Assembly: GCF_003012055.1 (NCBI RefSeq)
Contig: NZ_JYGE01000001.1
Span: 160,465 to 224,464 of the forward strand
Source: Peptostreptococcus russellii
GTDB lineage: Bacteria; Bacillota; Clostridia; Peptostreptococcales; Peptostreptococcaceae
Direction: 5' to 3'
DNA: 64,000 nt
In this document: positions 17,323 through 26,458 of the stretch, in pieces
Position numbering within the stretch: position 1 is the first letter of the stretch
How the letters are laid out: each line of letters starts with the position of its first letter
Notes under the pieces: generated by a model
What the model saw: the letters and a program-made list of their open reading frames with translations, nothing else
What the model was told of the DNA's origin: nothing
Database searches by the model: none
Translations under genes and position numbers: made by a program

Positions 17323-17457
17323 TATTTTATTTTGGGAAAACGAAGTCTTTTTTATTATTTTGAAAAGAGCAAAGATAAATACTAGTAGGTATGTTAAAAG
17401 CTAATAAAAAATAGCTTTATTATAGTATTTATTATATTGCGTTTAGAAAAATTATAT

Positions 17458-17560
17458 GAAGAGTATAAATCCAATAAATCAAGAAGAGTATAAATCTAAT
17501 AAATCAAGAAGAGTATAAACCTATAAATCAAGGAGGGGATAGATCTAATAAATTAAAAAA
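17458..17560. repeat. Intergenic tandem repeat, period 23-25 bp, about four copies
   Basis: Copies of GAAGAGTATAAATCYAATAA-like sequence followed by ATCAA begin at about 17459, 17484, 17508 and 17531. They lie between the marR promoter and the HAD gene; the rest of 17323-17706 is AT-rich with no ORF. Confidence 0.8.
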
Positions 17561-17706
17561 ATAGAAATCTATAATTTATACAGTTTAGATATATATAAGT
17601 CAGATTTGCAATATAGCTTCTAATATTTTATAATAGAACTTTGAATAGTTTTTTGATTAACGAATAATTATAGAGTCTTGATAATAGTTTTGAAGGAGGA
17701 AAGATT

Positions 17707-18492
17707 ATGATAAAGGCAATTTTTTTTGATATAGATGGAACTTTAATAAGTTTTAATACACATAAGGTTCCCCAGAGTACAAAGGATTCACTAAATAAAT
17801 TAAGAGAAAATGGTGTGAAATTATTCTTGGCAACAGGGAGATCTCCTATGTGGCTAGAAATGATTAAGGATATGGTAGAGTTTGAATTCGATGGATACGT
17901 TATGATCAACGGTCAATACTGTATATTGAATGATGAAGTAGTCCATGAAATGAAAATACCTACTGAATCAATAGAGAAATTAATTCCTTATTTAGATGAA
18001 AAAAAGATTTCTTGTGAGTTTGTTGAACTGGATTATATGTATATAAATCATATCAATGACAGGGTAAAGGAGTTAAGAGAGTATTTAGGTGCTACAGCTC
18101 CAGAATCCCCAATTGAAAGTATGGAGAGAATATATAAAAATGATATTTTTCAGTTGTGTGCTTATATAAAAGAGGAAGAGGAAGAAGAGTTTTTGGAGAA
18201 TCTACCAAAGTGCAGAGCTGTTAGGTGGAACCCAGTATTTGCAGATATAATTCCTGAAAGAGGCGGAAAAGATGTAGGAATAGGTAAAATATTGAAGCAT
18301 CTAGGAATAAAAAGAGAAGAATGTATGGCATTTGGAGATGGTGGAAATGATATCTCTATGTTGAAATATGTTGGTCTAGGAGTAGCAATGGGAAATGCTG
18401 GCGAAGATGTAAAAGCTGTAGCAGACTATGTTACAGAAGATGTGGATAACTCAGGTATAAAACTTGCGCTTGAAAAATATAACATTCTATAA
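17707..18492 (+). CDS. Cof-type HAD-IIB phosphatase
   Basis: A 261-residue HAD-superfamily hydrolase for a phosphorylated small molecule. Motif I FFDIDGTL (Asp8, Asp10), motif II LATGRS, the motif III Lys in RGGKDVG and motif IV FGDGGNDISML are all present, with a IIB-type cap between motifs II and III. RBS GGAGGAAAG precedes the ATG. The C-terminal VADYVTEDVDNSGI is typical of the Cof group. The natural substrate cannot be told from sequence. Confidence 0.92.
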   Translation: MIKAIFFDIDGTLISFNTHKVPQSTKDSLNKLRENGVKLFLATGRSPMWLEMIKDMVEFEFDGYVMINGQYCILNDEVVHEMKIPTESIEKLIPYLDEKKISCEFVELDYMYINHINDRVKELREYLGATAPESPIESMERIYKNDIFQLCAYIKEEEEEEFLENLPKCRAVRWNPVFADIIPERGGKDVGIGKILKHLGIKREECMAFGDGGNDISMLKYVGLGVAMGNAGEDVKAVADYVTEDVDNSGIKLALEKYNIL

Positions 18493-18731
18493 ATCAAATA
18501 AATAAATTAGACAATAAATGATTATCTATTAAGGATAATATATAAATAATGTTAAGTAAGAAAAAAATCAATGAAAAATAAAAAATATATGTTTTATAAA
18601 AGAGTAAATTTTTTGAAAAATGTGTATTATAATGTGGACAATGTGGATAAATAAAATTAAATAATAGTATTTTAGTGAGATCTAAGATTTTATTTAAAAT
18701 ATTTACTGCTTAAAAATACAATAAAATAAAG

Positions 18732-18765
18732 AAAAAGACCGATAGTTTTTTTATCGGTCTTTTTA
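18732..18765. terminator. Bidirectional terminator
   Basis: AAAAAGACCGATA and TATCGGTCTTTTT form a 13-bp stem around a T-rich loop between the convergent HAD and YjiH genes. Confidence 0.9.
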
Positions 18766-18767
18766 TA

Positions 18768-20267
18768 TTATACTAAGTGAAGAATAAATCTTCCTATTAA
18801 AGTAACAAAAATAAGTGAAATAATGGTTCTTTCTACAAATATAACAAAAATTTCCCATACTTTTACAGGTATCCTAGATCCAACAATTAAAGCTCCAACC
18901 TCACTCATATATATAAGCTGGGTAACTGAAACAGTTGCTATAACGAACCTTGTAAGTTCACTATTTATTTCCTTGCCTGCTATAATAGATGGAATAAACA
19001 TATCAGTAAATCCAACAAGAATAGTCTTAGATGCAGATACAGCTTCTGGAAGTTGTAAAAGCTCTAATAAAGGTATAAATGGTCTTCCAATAATTTCAAA
19101 TATTGGAGTATAGTTAGATACTATAAGTGCAATTGTTCCAAAAGCCATTACAACTGGAAGAACTCCAAGCCACATATCTATGGCATTTTTAATACCGTTT
19201 TTCATAAATTGAGCAAATCCATCATGACCCTTGGCCTTTTCAACTGCCTGATACAAGCCCCAGCTAAAGTAAGTTTCTCCTTCTGGTATACTTTCATCTA
19301 GTTTTTCAGCATTTCCATAATAGACATCCTTTTTTAGTGATAAAGGTGGTATTCTAGGAACGATTATGGCACATATAACACCAACTATACATATAGTAAT
19401 GTAATATGGGACAAATAAATGAGCCATATCAACCTGTTTAAGGACTACAAGGCAAAATGTAATTGATACAGCAGAAAAAGTTGTAGCAATTATAGAAGCT
19501 TCTCTTTCTGAATAAAATCCTTCTTCATATTGTTTTGCAGTAAGCATTACACCTAAAGTACCATCTCCTAGCCAAGATGTAAAACAATCTACAGCAGATC
19601 TTCCAGGCAAAGTAAAGACAGGTCTCATTATCTTAGCGAGTAGAGTACCAATAAATTCTAATAGACCAAAGTCTAAAAGTAGAGGTAATAATAGGCCTGC
19701 AAATACAAATATAACTATAAGAGTAGTCAAAAGATTATTTAGTATAAAGTTTCCAGTATCATCAGAAATTATATATTCAGGTCCTATTTTTAATATACAC
19801 ATAATAACAAATATCATAGCTAAAATCCTAGTAATAAACCATATAGGACTAGGGTTAAACATATTCATTAGATACTGACTCTTTGGCTTATAAATTTTTA
19901 GCTTGACGAGTAAAGTAGCGATTGCCGATAACATAAGTACGGCAACTATAATTGCAGGAAGAAATGAGCCGATATGCTTCTGTATGAAAGATGCTATATA
20001 AGCGATTGGTATTGTAACTTTATTTTGATTTATATCAGGGTCAAACTCTGTTATAGGCAGCATAAAAATTACTATTCCTATAATAGATGGAATAATAAAT
20101 TTTAAAATATCTGATACTTTATAATTCCTATTATTTTTTTGGGGAGAAGGATTCTCTCCGTTTTCTTGATTAAAAAAATTAAGTTCCTTATTGTAGATGC
20201 TTTGTGAAGGGTTACCACCGTCAGATGCAACTTTTTTTAAGGTTAACTTTTTTTGTTTTTTTTGCAT
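18768..20267 (-). CDS. YjiH family nucleoside-recognition (Gate) membrane protein
   Basis: About 499 residues. After a basic cytoplasmic N-terminus (about 60 residues) come about ten hydrophobic segments with two Gate-like units (GTLLAKIMRPVFTLPGRSAVDCFTSWLGDGTLG; IIGRPFIPLLELLQLPEA), as in YjiH. The substrate is unknown. The upstream ATG at 20273 touches AAAGGAG, whereas the ATG at 20267 is six bases from it and is taken as the start. It follows a PsiE-like gene on the same strand by about 165 bp. Confidence 0.85.
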   Translation of the reverse strand: MQKKQKKLTLKKVASDGGNPSQSIYNKELNFFNQENGENPSPQKNNRNYKVSDILKFIIPSIIGIVIFMLPITEFDPDINQNKVTIPIAYIASFIQKHIGSFLPAIIVAVLMLSAIATLLVKLKIYKPKSQYLMNMFNPSPIWFITRILAMIFVIMCILKIGPEYIISDDTGNFILNNLLTTLIVIFVFAGLLLPLLLDFGLLEFIGTLLAKIMRPVFTLPGRSAVDCFTSWLGDGTLGVMLTAKQYEEGFYSEREASIIATTFSAVSITFCLVVLKQVDMAHLFVPYYITICIVGVICAIIVPRIPPLSLKKDVYYGNAEKLDESIPEGETYFSWGLYQAVEKAKGHDGFAQFMKNGIKNAIDMWLGVLPVVMAFGTIALIVSNYTPIFEIIGRPFIPLLELLQLPEAVSASKTILVGFTDMFIPSIIAGKEINSELTRFVIATVSVTQLIYMSEVGALIVGSRIPVKVWEIFVIFVERTIISLIFVTLIGRFILHLV

Positions 20268-20432
20268 TTTCATCTCCTTTTTAGCAGTTTTATTATATTA
20301 TTAATTTCATAGATTATTAGAAAAGTCGCTTAATTTTAAAAATCCACTAAATTGATTATTGTAAATGATATAAATAATAATTGTTATACTCCAATCTGTT
20401 TATAAAAGTATGAAATCTATATAGATCTACAG

Positions 20433-20882
20433 TTAAATAATCTCATCGGGTATATCATCTGAATTATCAGCAGAAAGAGCGCTATTCTCTGTTAGATATT
20501 TTTTTATTAGGAAAAGTCCACCTATTGCGACTACACCCAATAAAATTTCAAACATACTATTACTTTTAGGAAGTAGCAACATTTTTCTGGCTATACCAAA
20601 CAATAAAACTTCTAAAAGGGCAGTTTGTATATGTAGAGTTAGCATGACTGCAATTTCAACACCGATAACAAGTAGCAGAATCTGAGCGAAAATCTGGTTT
20701 AGTTGCGTATAATCTACAGGGCTATTAAAATTAATGATATAAAAACCATATATGATTCTTATAGTGTCAAAGATGCCTAGTAATACAGCAATTAAAATAA
20801 CTATAGCTAGTATTGTTTCAAAAGCATAGGCAATTTTAAGAATATTTTTTTTCTTCTCTTGAGTTTTCATAAGTATTATCAC
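20433..20882 (-). CDS. PsiE-like small membrane protein
   Basis: A 149-residue protein with four hydrophobic segments and a hydrophilic tail. The central block, LLVIGVEIAVMLTLHIQT followed by LLEVLLFGIARKMLLL, resembles the PsiE domain of phosphate-starvation-inducible proteins, whose role is unclear. The frame begins with GTG at 20882; an ATG at 20870 is an alternative. The nearest RBS-like AGAGG lies about 20 bases upstream of the GTG and just before a GTGAA-ATA-TTCAC palindrome, so the start is uncertain. It may be transcribed with yjiH. Confidence 0.65.
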   Translation of the reverse strand: MIILMKTQEKKKNILKIAYAFETILAIVILIAVLLGIFDTIRIIYGFYIINFNSPVDYTQLNQIFAQILLLVIGVEIAVMLTLHIQTALLEVLLFGIARKMLLLPKSNSMFEILLGVVAIGGLFLIKKYLTENSALSADNSDDIPDEII

Positions 20883-21220
20883 AAAAAATGTGAATATTTC
20901 ACCTCTCTTTCTAGTATTTTTACTAGTAGTAAAACAAAGCGACTTAATAAAAATAAATATCTAAAAAATATAGTATACTTAATATTATCATAAAATCATA
21001 TTTATATATAGTATAAAATATATAGAATTAATTTAAAAACAGCAAACGATTTATAATAATTTATTTTTTCTTAATAAACTAAATATAATAATGATTAAAT
21101 TTAAAAATACTTCAAATAATATTTTCATAAAAAATAGATAAATTTACTTTTTTTATATTTTGCTCTAAAATATAATTATAAATAAAAAATAAAAAATAAA
21201 AAATAAAAATAAAGGTTGGT
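20883..21220. other. AT-rich divergent intergenic region with (A5-6T)n repeat
   Basis: This gap separates the PsiE-like gene (-) and the Gfo/Idh/MocA gene (+). I see no ORF or clear promoter. At about 21180-21214 an AAAAAAT heptamer is repeated four or more times just before the RBS of the next gene. Confidence 0.6.
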
Positions 21221-21226
21221 GTGATT

Positions 21227-22192
21227 ATGAAGCTAGGTATTGCAGGGGCAGGTATGATAGTAAAGGAAGCACTAGGAGTATTAAATGACTTAGACATAGA
21301 TCTAAAGGGTATTTGTGCAAGAAAAAACTCAGAGGAAAAACTAAAAAAATTGTCTGAAAAGCACAATATAGCAAATTATTATACTGACTTTGATGATATG
21401 TTAAGAAATAGTGAGATTGATACAATTTATGTAGCAGTTCCAAATATACTTCACTATGAATTTTGTAAAAAAGCCTTAGAAGCAGGAAAAAATGTAATAT
21501 GTGAGAAGCCCTTTACAGTAAGTTTAAATGAGCTAGAAAAACTTAATGATTTAGCAGTTAAAAATAACTTGATATTGATTGAAGCAATTACAACATTGTA
21601 TCTAGAAAATTTTCTAGAGATAGAAAGGATTGTTAAAAATGGAGAGATTGGAGAAGTGAAACTAGTGTGTGCCAATTTTTCCCAGTATTCTTCTAGATAT
21701 GACAACTTTAGAAAGGGAATTATATCACCTTCTTTTGACCCTAAATTTGCAGGTGGATCCTTGATGGATTTAAATATATACAATATACATTTTATATGTG
21801 CCATATTTGGGCAAGCTAGAGAAGTAAGATACATTCCAAGTATAGAAAAAAATATCGATGTATCAGGAGTGTTAATTCTTACTTATCCAGATAAGGAGTG
21901 TGTATCTATAGCTAGCAAGGCTTCAAATTGTACTAAAAATATGCAGATACAGGGAAGCAAAGCTACTATAAGTATGGATGTTCCAACTAATGGATGTGAA
22001 TCATTTTCTATATATAAAAAGGGTGAAGGCGAAGAAGAGTTTAATCTTAATAAATATAATCATAGAATGTGTAGAGAATTTATAGAGATTGAGAAAATAA
22101 TAGATAATAAAGATTTTAATATGGCTGAAAAAATGATGGAAAAATCATTGATAGTTATGTCAGTCGTTGAAAAAGCAAGGAAAGTTCTTTAA
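21227..22192 (+). CDS. Gfo/Idh/MocA family oxidoreductase
   Basis: About 321 residues. The N-terminal Rossmann fold starts with KLGIAGAGMIVKEAL; AVPNILHYEFCKKALEAGKNVICEKPF is the family's signature with the catalytic EKP Lys. The C-terminal domain has SLMDLNIYNIHFICAIFG. It resembles sugar or inositol dehydrogenases. An in-frame GTG at 21221 is a possible earlier start (RBS AAAGG); the ATG gives the normal family N-terminus. It is monocistronic, and the substrate is unknown. Confidence 0.9.
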   Translation: MKLGIAGAGMIVKEALGVLNDLDIDLKGICARKNSEEKLKKLSEKHNIANYYTDFDDMLRNSEIDTIYVAVPNILHYEFCKKALEAGKNVICEKPFTVSLNELEKLNDLAVKNNLILIEAITTLYLENFLEIERIVKNGEIGEVKLVCANFSQYSSRYDNFRKGIISPSFDPKFAGGSLMDLNIYNIHFICAIFGQAREVRYIPSIEKNIDVSGVLILTYPDKECVSIASKASNCTKNMQIQGSKATISMDVPTNGCESFSIYKKGEGEEEFNLNKYNHRMCREFIEIEKIIDNKDFNMAEKMMEKSLIVMSVVEKARKVL

Positions 22193-22197
22193 TAAAT

Positions 22198-22231
22198 AAA
22201 TCCCACAAGGTATATACTTTGTGGGATTTTT
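22198..22231. terminator. Bidirectional terminator
   Basis: AAATCCCACAA and TTGTGGGATTT with a short loop and T run lie between convergent genes. Confidence 0.88.
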
Positions 22232-22289
22232 ATTGTCTAAGCTATTATAGAAGTAGCTTTTTAAAAGTGACTATTAAAATAAAAATATA

Positions 22290-23666
22290 TTAGGCTTTAT
22301 CTAAAAGCTTTTTATTTTTACCTCTATTCAAATTCTTTTGAACAATCAAGGCATTTGTCATAGCACCACTTACATTTAGCATAGTTCTTCCCATATCTAG
22401 CAGTGGATCAATAGCTATTATTGGATTGATTAGTGCAAAATGCTGACCTAAACCAACACCTGAAATACTTACAGATGCTGATGTGATAGCAGTTCCAGGT
22501 ATTCCGGCAATTCCTATTGAACCAAGAGAAACTACTATAATACTAGTTACTATAAGATTGAAATCAATAGGAACTCCAACAGAGTTTGCTACAAATACTA
22601 TCAACATTGCAGGGTATATACCTGCACAACCTTGCATACCAGCAGTTGATGAGAAACTAGCGACAAAACTTGCAGTGGCATCATCAACATCTAGATTATC
22701 AGTAAGTGTAGTGATAGTAGATGGAAGTACTCCCATACTTGATCTAGAAGTAAAAGCTAAAATAAGTGTTGAAATAGCACCCTTAAAGTACCATATAGGA
22801 TTTATTCCGTGAATCATAAGGGCTACTGATTGAACAAGCAACATAATTATAACTGAAATATAAAGTATTACCATAAAAGCTACTACATCTATCATTGCTG
22901 AAAGTCCATTTTCTGCAATAGTGTTTGCAAGCAGAGGAACTACCGCAAAAGGCATAAAGCCAAGTATCATATCTGCCATATAAGATATTATTTTATGAAG
23001 ATCATCAATTAAATTTCTAAATGTTGTTAATTGATACTCTGTATGTTTCATAATTCCACGAGCTGATATTCCAATAAGTATTGAACATATAACTATTGCT
23101 ATAACATTAAAGTCCAATATAGCCTGGAATGGATTGGCAGGCAAGATATTTCTAAAAGTATCAACAACATTCTTTGTTTCCACGATCATACTTTCTCCAC
23201 TTGATGATACTGAAGAAGTACCTAAACCATAGAAATATGATAGTAAAAAACCTATAGCAGCAGCTATTGCCAACATTATCAATGTAGTTATTATTGTATA
23301 GTTGGTTAACTTACTGATATCTGTGTTGGCGTCCAAGTTTATAATAACGTGTATTATAGAGATAGTGATCAGTGGTATAATCAACATTCTGATAATATCT
23401 ATATAACCTCCACCAAATAATGAAAACCACTTTGTTGTTTCTGCTACGAACCCAATTTTCATTGGATCATCAGCAAATCCAGAAAAAATCTGAATTACAA
23501 GTCCCAACAAAAGACCTGCTATAGTACCGATTATTACTAGCTTAGAATAATCGAATTTCTTTATTAACTTTGCGATAATAAAGAAAATTAATGCTAAGAG
23601 TATAAGAAATCCTATTGTTTCAATATGAGAAATCATTAGAAAATCCTTTAAAAAACTTCCTTTCAC
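22290..23666 (-). CDS. tcyP: L-cystine/dicarboxylate cation symporter (TcyP-like)
   Basis: About 458 residues and a DAACS-type transporter. Family features are FGGGYIDIIRMLIIPLI, the hairpin serine motif AFTSRSSMGVLPSTI, the TM7 FSSTAGMQGCAGIYPAML and the substrate-binding RTMLNVSGAMTNAL. The closest pattern I recognise is B. subtilis TcyP (sodium-linked cystine uptake), so sulfur import is the best guess. The open frame runs to 23708, but its first 14 codons translate across the ribosome binding site (CAGGAGG); GTG at 23666, eight bases from it, is the start. Confidence 0.88.
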   Translation of the reverse strand: MKGSFLKDFLMISHIETIGFLILLALIFFIIAKLIKKFDYSKLVIIGTIAGLLLGLVIQIFSGFADDPMKIGFVAETTKWFSLFGGGYIDIIRMLIIPLITISIIHVIINLDANTDISKLTNYTIITTLIMLAIAAAIGFLLSYFYGLGTSSVSSSGESMIVETKNVVDTFRNILPANPFQAILDFNVIAIVICSILIGISARGIMKHTEYQLTTFRNLIDDLHKIISYMADMILGFMPFAVVPLLANTIAENGLSAMIDVVAFMVILYISVIIMLLVQSVALMIHGINPIWYFKGAISTLILAFTSRSSMGVLPSTITTLTDNLDVDDATASFVASFSSTAGMQGCAGIYPAMLIVFVANSVGVPIDFNLIVTSIIVVSLGSIGIAGIPGTAITSASVSISGVGLGQHFALINPIIAIDPLLDMGRTMLNVSGAMTNALIVQKNLNRGKNKKLLDKA

Positions 23667-23800
23667 TTTTTCTTCCTCCTGATTTTTAATTTTGCAATTT
23701 CCGAGCATTTACATCAGCCTAATCCCGAATAAAACGGATGTCTGAAATTCATGTCTCACTAAATTAAAAATTTAGCCAAACGATTATGCATAATCATTGT
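23667..23800 (-). promoter_or_regulatory. Possible structured leader of the cystine symporter gene
   Basis: Upstream of the GTG start the minus strand holds a perfect palindrome GATTATGCATAATC (23782-23795), a CTAAATT-TTT-AATTTAG hairpin, and ATCCG-TTTTATT-CGGGAT enclosed by ACATC/GATGT pairing. There is no T run and so no obvious terminator. It may be a regulatory leader or protein site; I cannot assign it to a known riboswitch. Confidence 0.4.
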
Positions 23801-24029
23801 ACTTTTAGTTAAATAATATATATATCAAAGAGTGTACTCTAAATATTTTATAAAACCAGTAAAAAACACTTCAAAATATTGCATGGATATATTATATATC
23901 AAAAAAAAGGAAAATGAACAAAAGATATTATATTTTTAGTAGATATAAAGAGAAACAATATTTCCATCCGTTAAGCATAGATTAAAAGTATAATTCAGGT
24001 AATAGCTAAATATACTTTATATTTTCTCG

Positions 24030-24044
24030 TTGAAAACGTTATTT
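24030..24044. promoter_or_regulatory. cre-like site (candidate CcpA)
   Basis: TTGAAAACGTTATTT resembles the TGWAANCGNT catabolite-response element core. It lies between tcyP (-) and the GNAT gene (+), distant from both. Apart from this and the leader above, 23801-24242 holds nothing I can identify. Confidence 0.3.
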
Positions 24045-24269
24045 TAAAAAGCATGACAAAAAATAGAAGAAATTTCATTATAAAATAATGCCAAAGCTTA
24101 AAAAGCTTACTGTTTATAATTCCTATAAAAAAGAAATAGTATATAATCTAGTTAATTTTTATAGGGATATATTTATGGGTATGTATAATATGGAAGGATA
24201 AATATTATAAATATATTTAATTCTAGATATAAGGATAGAATTTTGATATGTAAAAATATGGAGAGTAAT

Positions 24270-24713
24270 ATGATAAGAAAAATAAATAAAGATGCAAAAG
24301 GATTGATTGGTATTTTACTAATTGGAGATGAGCAATTAGATATGATAGAGAAATATTTATATCGAGGAGATGTTTTTGCAATATACAATGATAAAAAAAT
24401 AATAGCAGCTTGTGTTGTAACTAAGGAAGGAGATAGAATATATGAGCTTAAGAATATCTCAGTTGATATAGAGTTTCAAAAGTGTGGAATTGGTCAAAAA
24501 ATGATATCATTTTTAGAAAAATATTATTCAGATAAGGCGGATATATTACTTGTAGGAACAGGTGAAAGCCCTATAACTCTAGGTTTTTATAGAAAATGTG
24601 GATTTAAAGAATCTCATAGAATTAAGGATTTTTTTGTAAATAATTATGATCATCCTATATATGAGTGTGGAAATCAATTAATAGATATGATTTATTTTAA
24701 GAAAGAATTATGA
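24270..24713 (+). CDS. GNAT family N-acetyltransferase
   Basis: About 147 residues with a GNAT fold. The acetyl-CoA site is seen in ISVDIEFQKCGIGQKMISFL and a later GFYRKCGFKES motif. The open frame could start at TTG 24243, but GGAGAG sits six bases before the ATG at 24270, which is taken as the start. The substrate is unknown. It may be a monocistronic gene. Confidence 0.85.
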   Translation: MIRKINKDAKGLIGILLIGDEQLDMIEKYLYRGDVFAIYNDKKIIAACVVTKEGDRIYELKNISVDIEFQKCGIGQKMISFLEKYYSDKADILLVGTGESPITLGFYRKCGFKESHRIKDFFVNNYDHPIYECGNQLIDMIYFKKEL

Positions 24714-24860
24714 TTATATTTTTAGTTAAAGTTTTTTTAGAAAGATATATGTAGATACTTATAATATAAAAATAGTAAGTATAAATATTTTATTTACAAA
24801 AAAAGGATTATTTTCAAAAGAAGATCTAATAAAAAGGTGATAGAATTTAATTGAGAATAC

Positions 24861-24883
24861 TTTCAATTGACAATCAATTGAAA
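24861..24883. promoter_or_regulatory. Palindromic operator candidate upstream of the CDF exporter
   Basis: TTTCAATTGA (24861-24870) and TCAATTGAAA (24874-24883) are perfect arms around CAA. The site overlaps a TTGACA -35 (24867-24872), with a weak TAAATT -10 at 17 bp. A metal-sensing repressor is plausible given the downstream cation exporter, but I cannot name the regulator. Confidence 0.5.
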
Positions 24884-25030
24884 AGATGTTAAATTATGAT
24901 ATAGTATTTAAAACAAAATAAGAATTTATAAAATAGGTCTAATTATTGATTAGATTATTTTATGTTTAATTAAAATATACTAAAGATAGTAGAAAGTTAT
25001 ATAGAGAATAAAAATAAGGGAGATGATTTG

Positions 25031-25966
25031 ATGAGTGATAAGGGTTTAAGTGAGAAGCAAATATTGGAAAATAAAATGATAAACAAGGTATCTACAGTAG
25101 GTATATTTGGAAATATAGTCCTGACTGTATTTAAGTTATTTGCTGGTATTTTTGCACATTCAGGTGCTATGGTATCGGATGCAATGCATTCTCTTTCAGA
25201 TGTATTTGCTACTTTGCTAGCTTTTGTTGGCGTAAAGGTAGCTAAGAAAAAGCCAGATAAAAACCATCCATATGGTCATGACAGGCTAGAAAGTATAGCA
25301 AGTATATTGTTGGCACTAATTTTAATAGGAACAGGCGTTGCAATAGGTATATCTGGAGTAAATAAAATTTTAAATAGAAATACTATTGCCATAGAAATTC
25401 CAGGAGTAATAGCCTTGGTAGCTGCTGTAGTATCAATAGTTTCGAAAGAGGCTATGTTTTGGTATACAAGATATTATGCAAAAAAACTAAATTCTCAGGC
25501 ATTTATGGCTGATGCTTGGCATCATAGGTCAGATGCTATATCTTCTGTGGGATCGCTAATAGGTATTGGATTTGCAAGAATGGGATATCCAATCTTTGAC
25601 CCTATAACAAGTATTTTGATTGCACTTTTAATACTAAAGGTAGGCTACAATATATTCACAGATGGATTTAGCAGAATGATAGATAGAAGTTGTGGTGAAG
25701 AAGTAGAAGAAAAAATAAGAGAAGTTGTAATAAGCCAAGATGGAGTAGAGGGAATTGATCTTTTAAAGACAAGAGAGTTTGGATCTAAGATGTATGTAGA
25801 TATTGAAATATTAGCTGATGGAGATTTGAGTCTAAGAGAGTCACACTCAATAGCTCAGCGTGTACATGATGAGGTTGAAATACATATACCGGACTGTAAA
25901 CATTGTATGGTTCATGTCAATCCAACAAAGAAAAATCCTTCAGATAATAAAAAAAATATAATATAA
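25031..25966 (+). CDS. Cation diffusion facilitator (CDF) metal exporter
   Basis: About 311 residues with six helices and a cytoplasmic C-terminal domain. Metal-site motifs HSGAMVSDAMHSLSDVF and DKNHPYGHDRLES in the first half, DAWHHRSDAISS in TM5, and a C-terminal dimer domain ending DCKHCMVHVNP are present. CDF proteins export divalent metals by proton antiport. D-H in the second motif fits the Fe/Zn/Mn types. RBS GGGAG lies eight bases before the ATG at 25031 (an in-frame TTG at 25028 is less well spaced). Confidence 0.93.
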   Translation: MSDKGLSEKQILENKMINKVSTVGIFGNIVLTVFKLFAGIFAHSGAMVSDAMHSLSDVFATLLAFVGVKVAKKKPDKNHPYGHDRLESIASILLALILIGTGVAIGISGVNKILNRNTIAIEIPGVIALVAAVVSIVSKEAMFWYTRYYAKKLNSQAFMADAWHHRSDAISSVGSLIGIGFARMGYPIFDPITSILIALLILKVGYNIFTDGFSRMIDRSCGEEVEEKIREVVISQDGVEGIDLLKTREFGSKMYVDIEILADGDLSLRESHSIAQRVHDEVEIHIPDCKHCMVHVNPTKKNPSDNKKNII

Positions 25967-25970
25967 TTAA

Positions 25971-26013
25971 AAAAATCCTCGCAGTTAAAATGATAATATA
26001 TGTGGGGATTTTT
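25971..26013 (+). terminator. Probable terminator of the CDF gene
   Basis: AAAAATCCTC (25971-25980) and GGGGATTTTT (26004-26013) can pair with one G-T wobble around a loop of about 23 nt. Confidence 0.65.
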
Positions 26014-26118
26014 ATTTTTGAAAGAAATAGATATTGTTGTATAATATATTTAACTAAAGAATTTGATTAAAGGAAATGATTTTTAGAAATAGATATATAA
26101 AAAAGAAAAAATAGAAAT

Positions 26119-26335
26119 AAAAAGTAGGAAAATTGAAGTCTCGATAGAAATTAAAAGTCTAACTAGAAATAAGGGAGAAATAGAAACTAAAGGTCTAGTT
26201 AGAGCAAAGAAGTATATAAATAAAAAAAAGTATATAACTAAAGAAGTATATAACTAAAGAAGTATATAACTAAAGAAGTATATAAATAAAAACCTAAATA
26301 GAAACTAAAGGTCTAGCTAAAGCAAAAAAAGATAG
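26119..26335. repeat. Nested tandem/dispersed repeats before the Nudix gene
   Basis: AAGTATATAACTAAAG (16 bp) occurs in direct tandem from 26228, 26244 and 26260 with variant copies at 26210 and 26276. It lies between two copies of an AGAAACTAAAGGTCTAG-beginning unit (about 26181 and 26299) with related GTCTAACTAG-like sequence at about 26155. No ORF crosses the region. Confidence 0.85.
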
Positions 26336-26458
26336 ATAGAGAAGAATGTAGATAAAGAAGTATGAAAATATATAAGGTAAAAGTATATATTTTATGAGAA
26401 AAAATTATAGTGAGCAGGCTTTATAAGAGAGAATTTTATTAAAGATTGGAGAAAAGAT

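Noticed and set aside
26119..26335. CRISPR-like repetitive array
   Set aside because: The units are direct tandem copies without unique spacers of regular length, and no cas gene is in the window.
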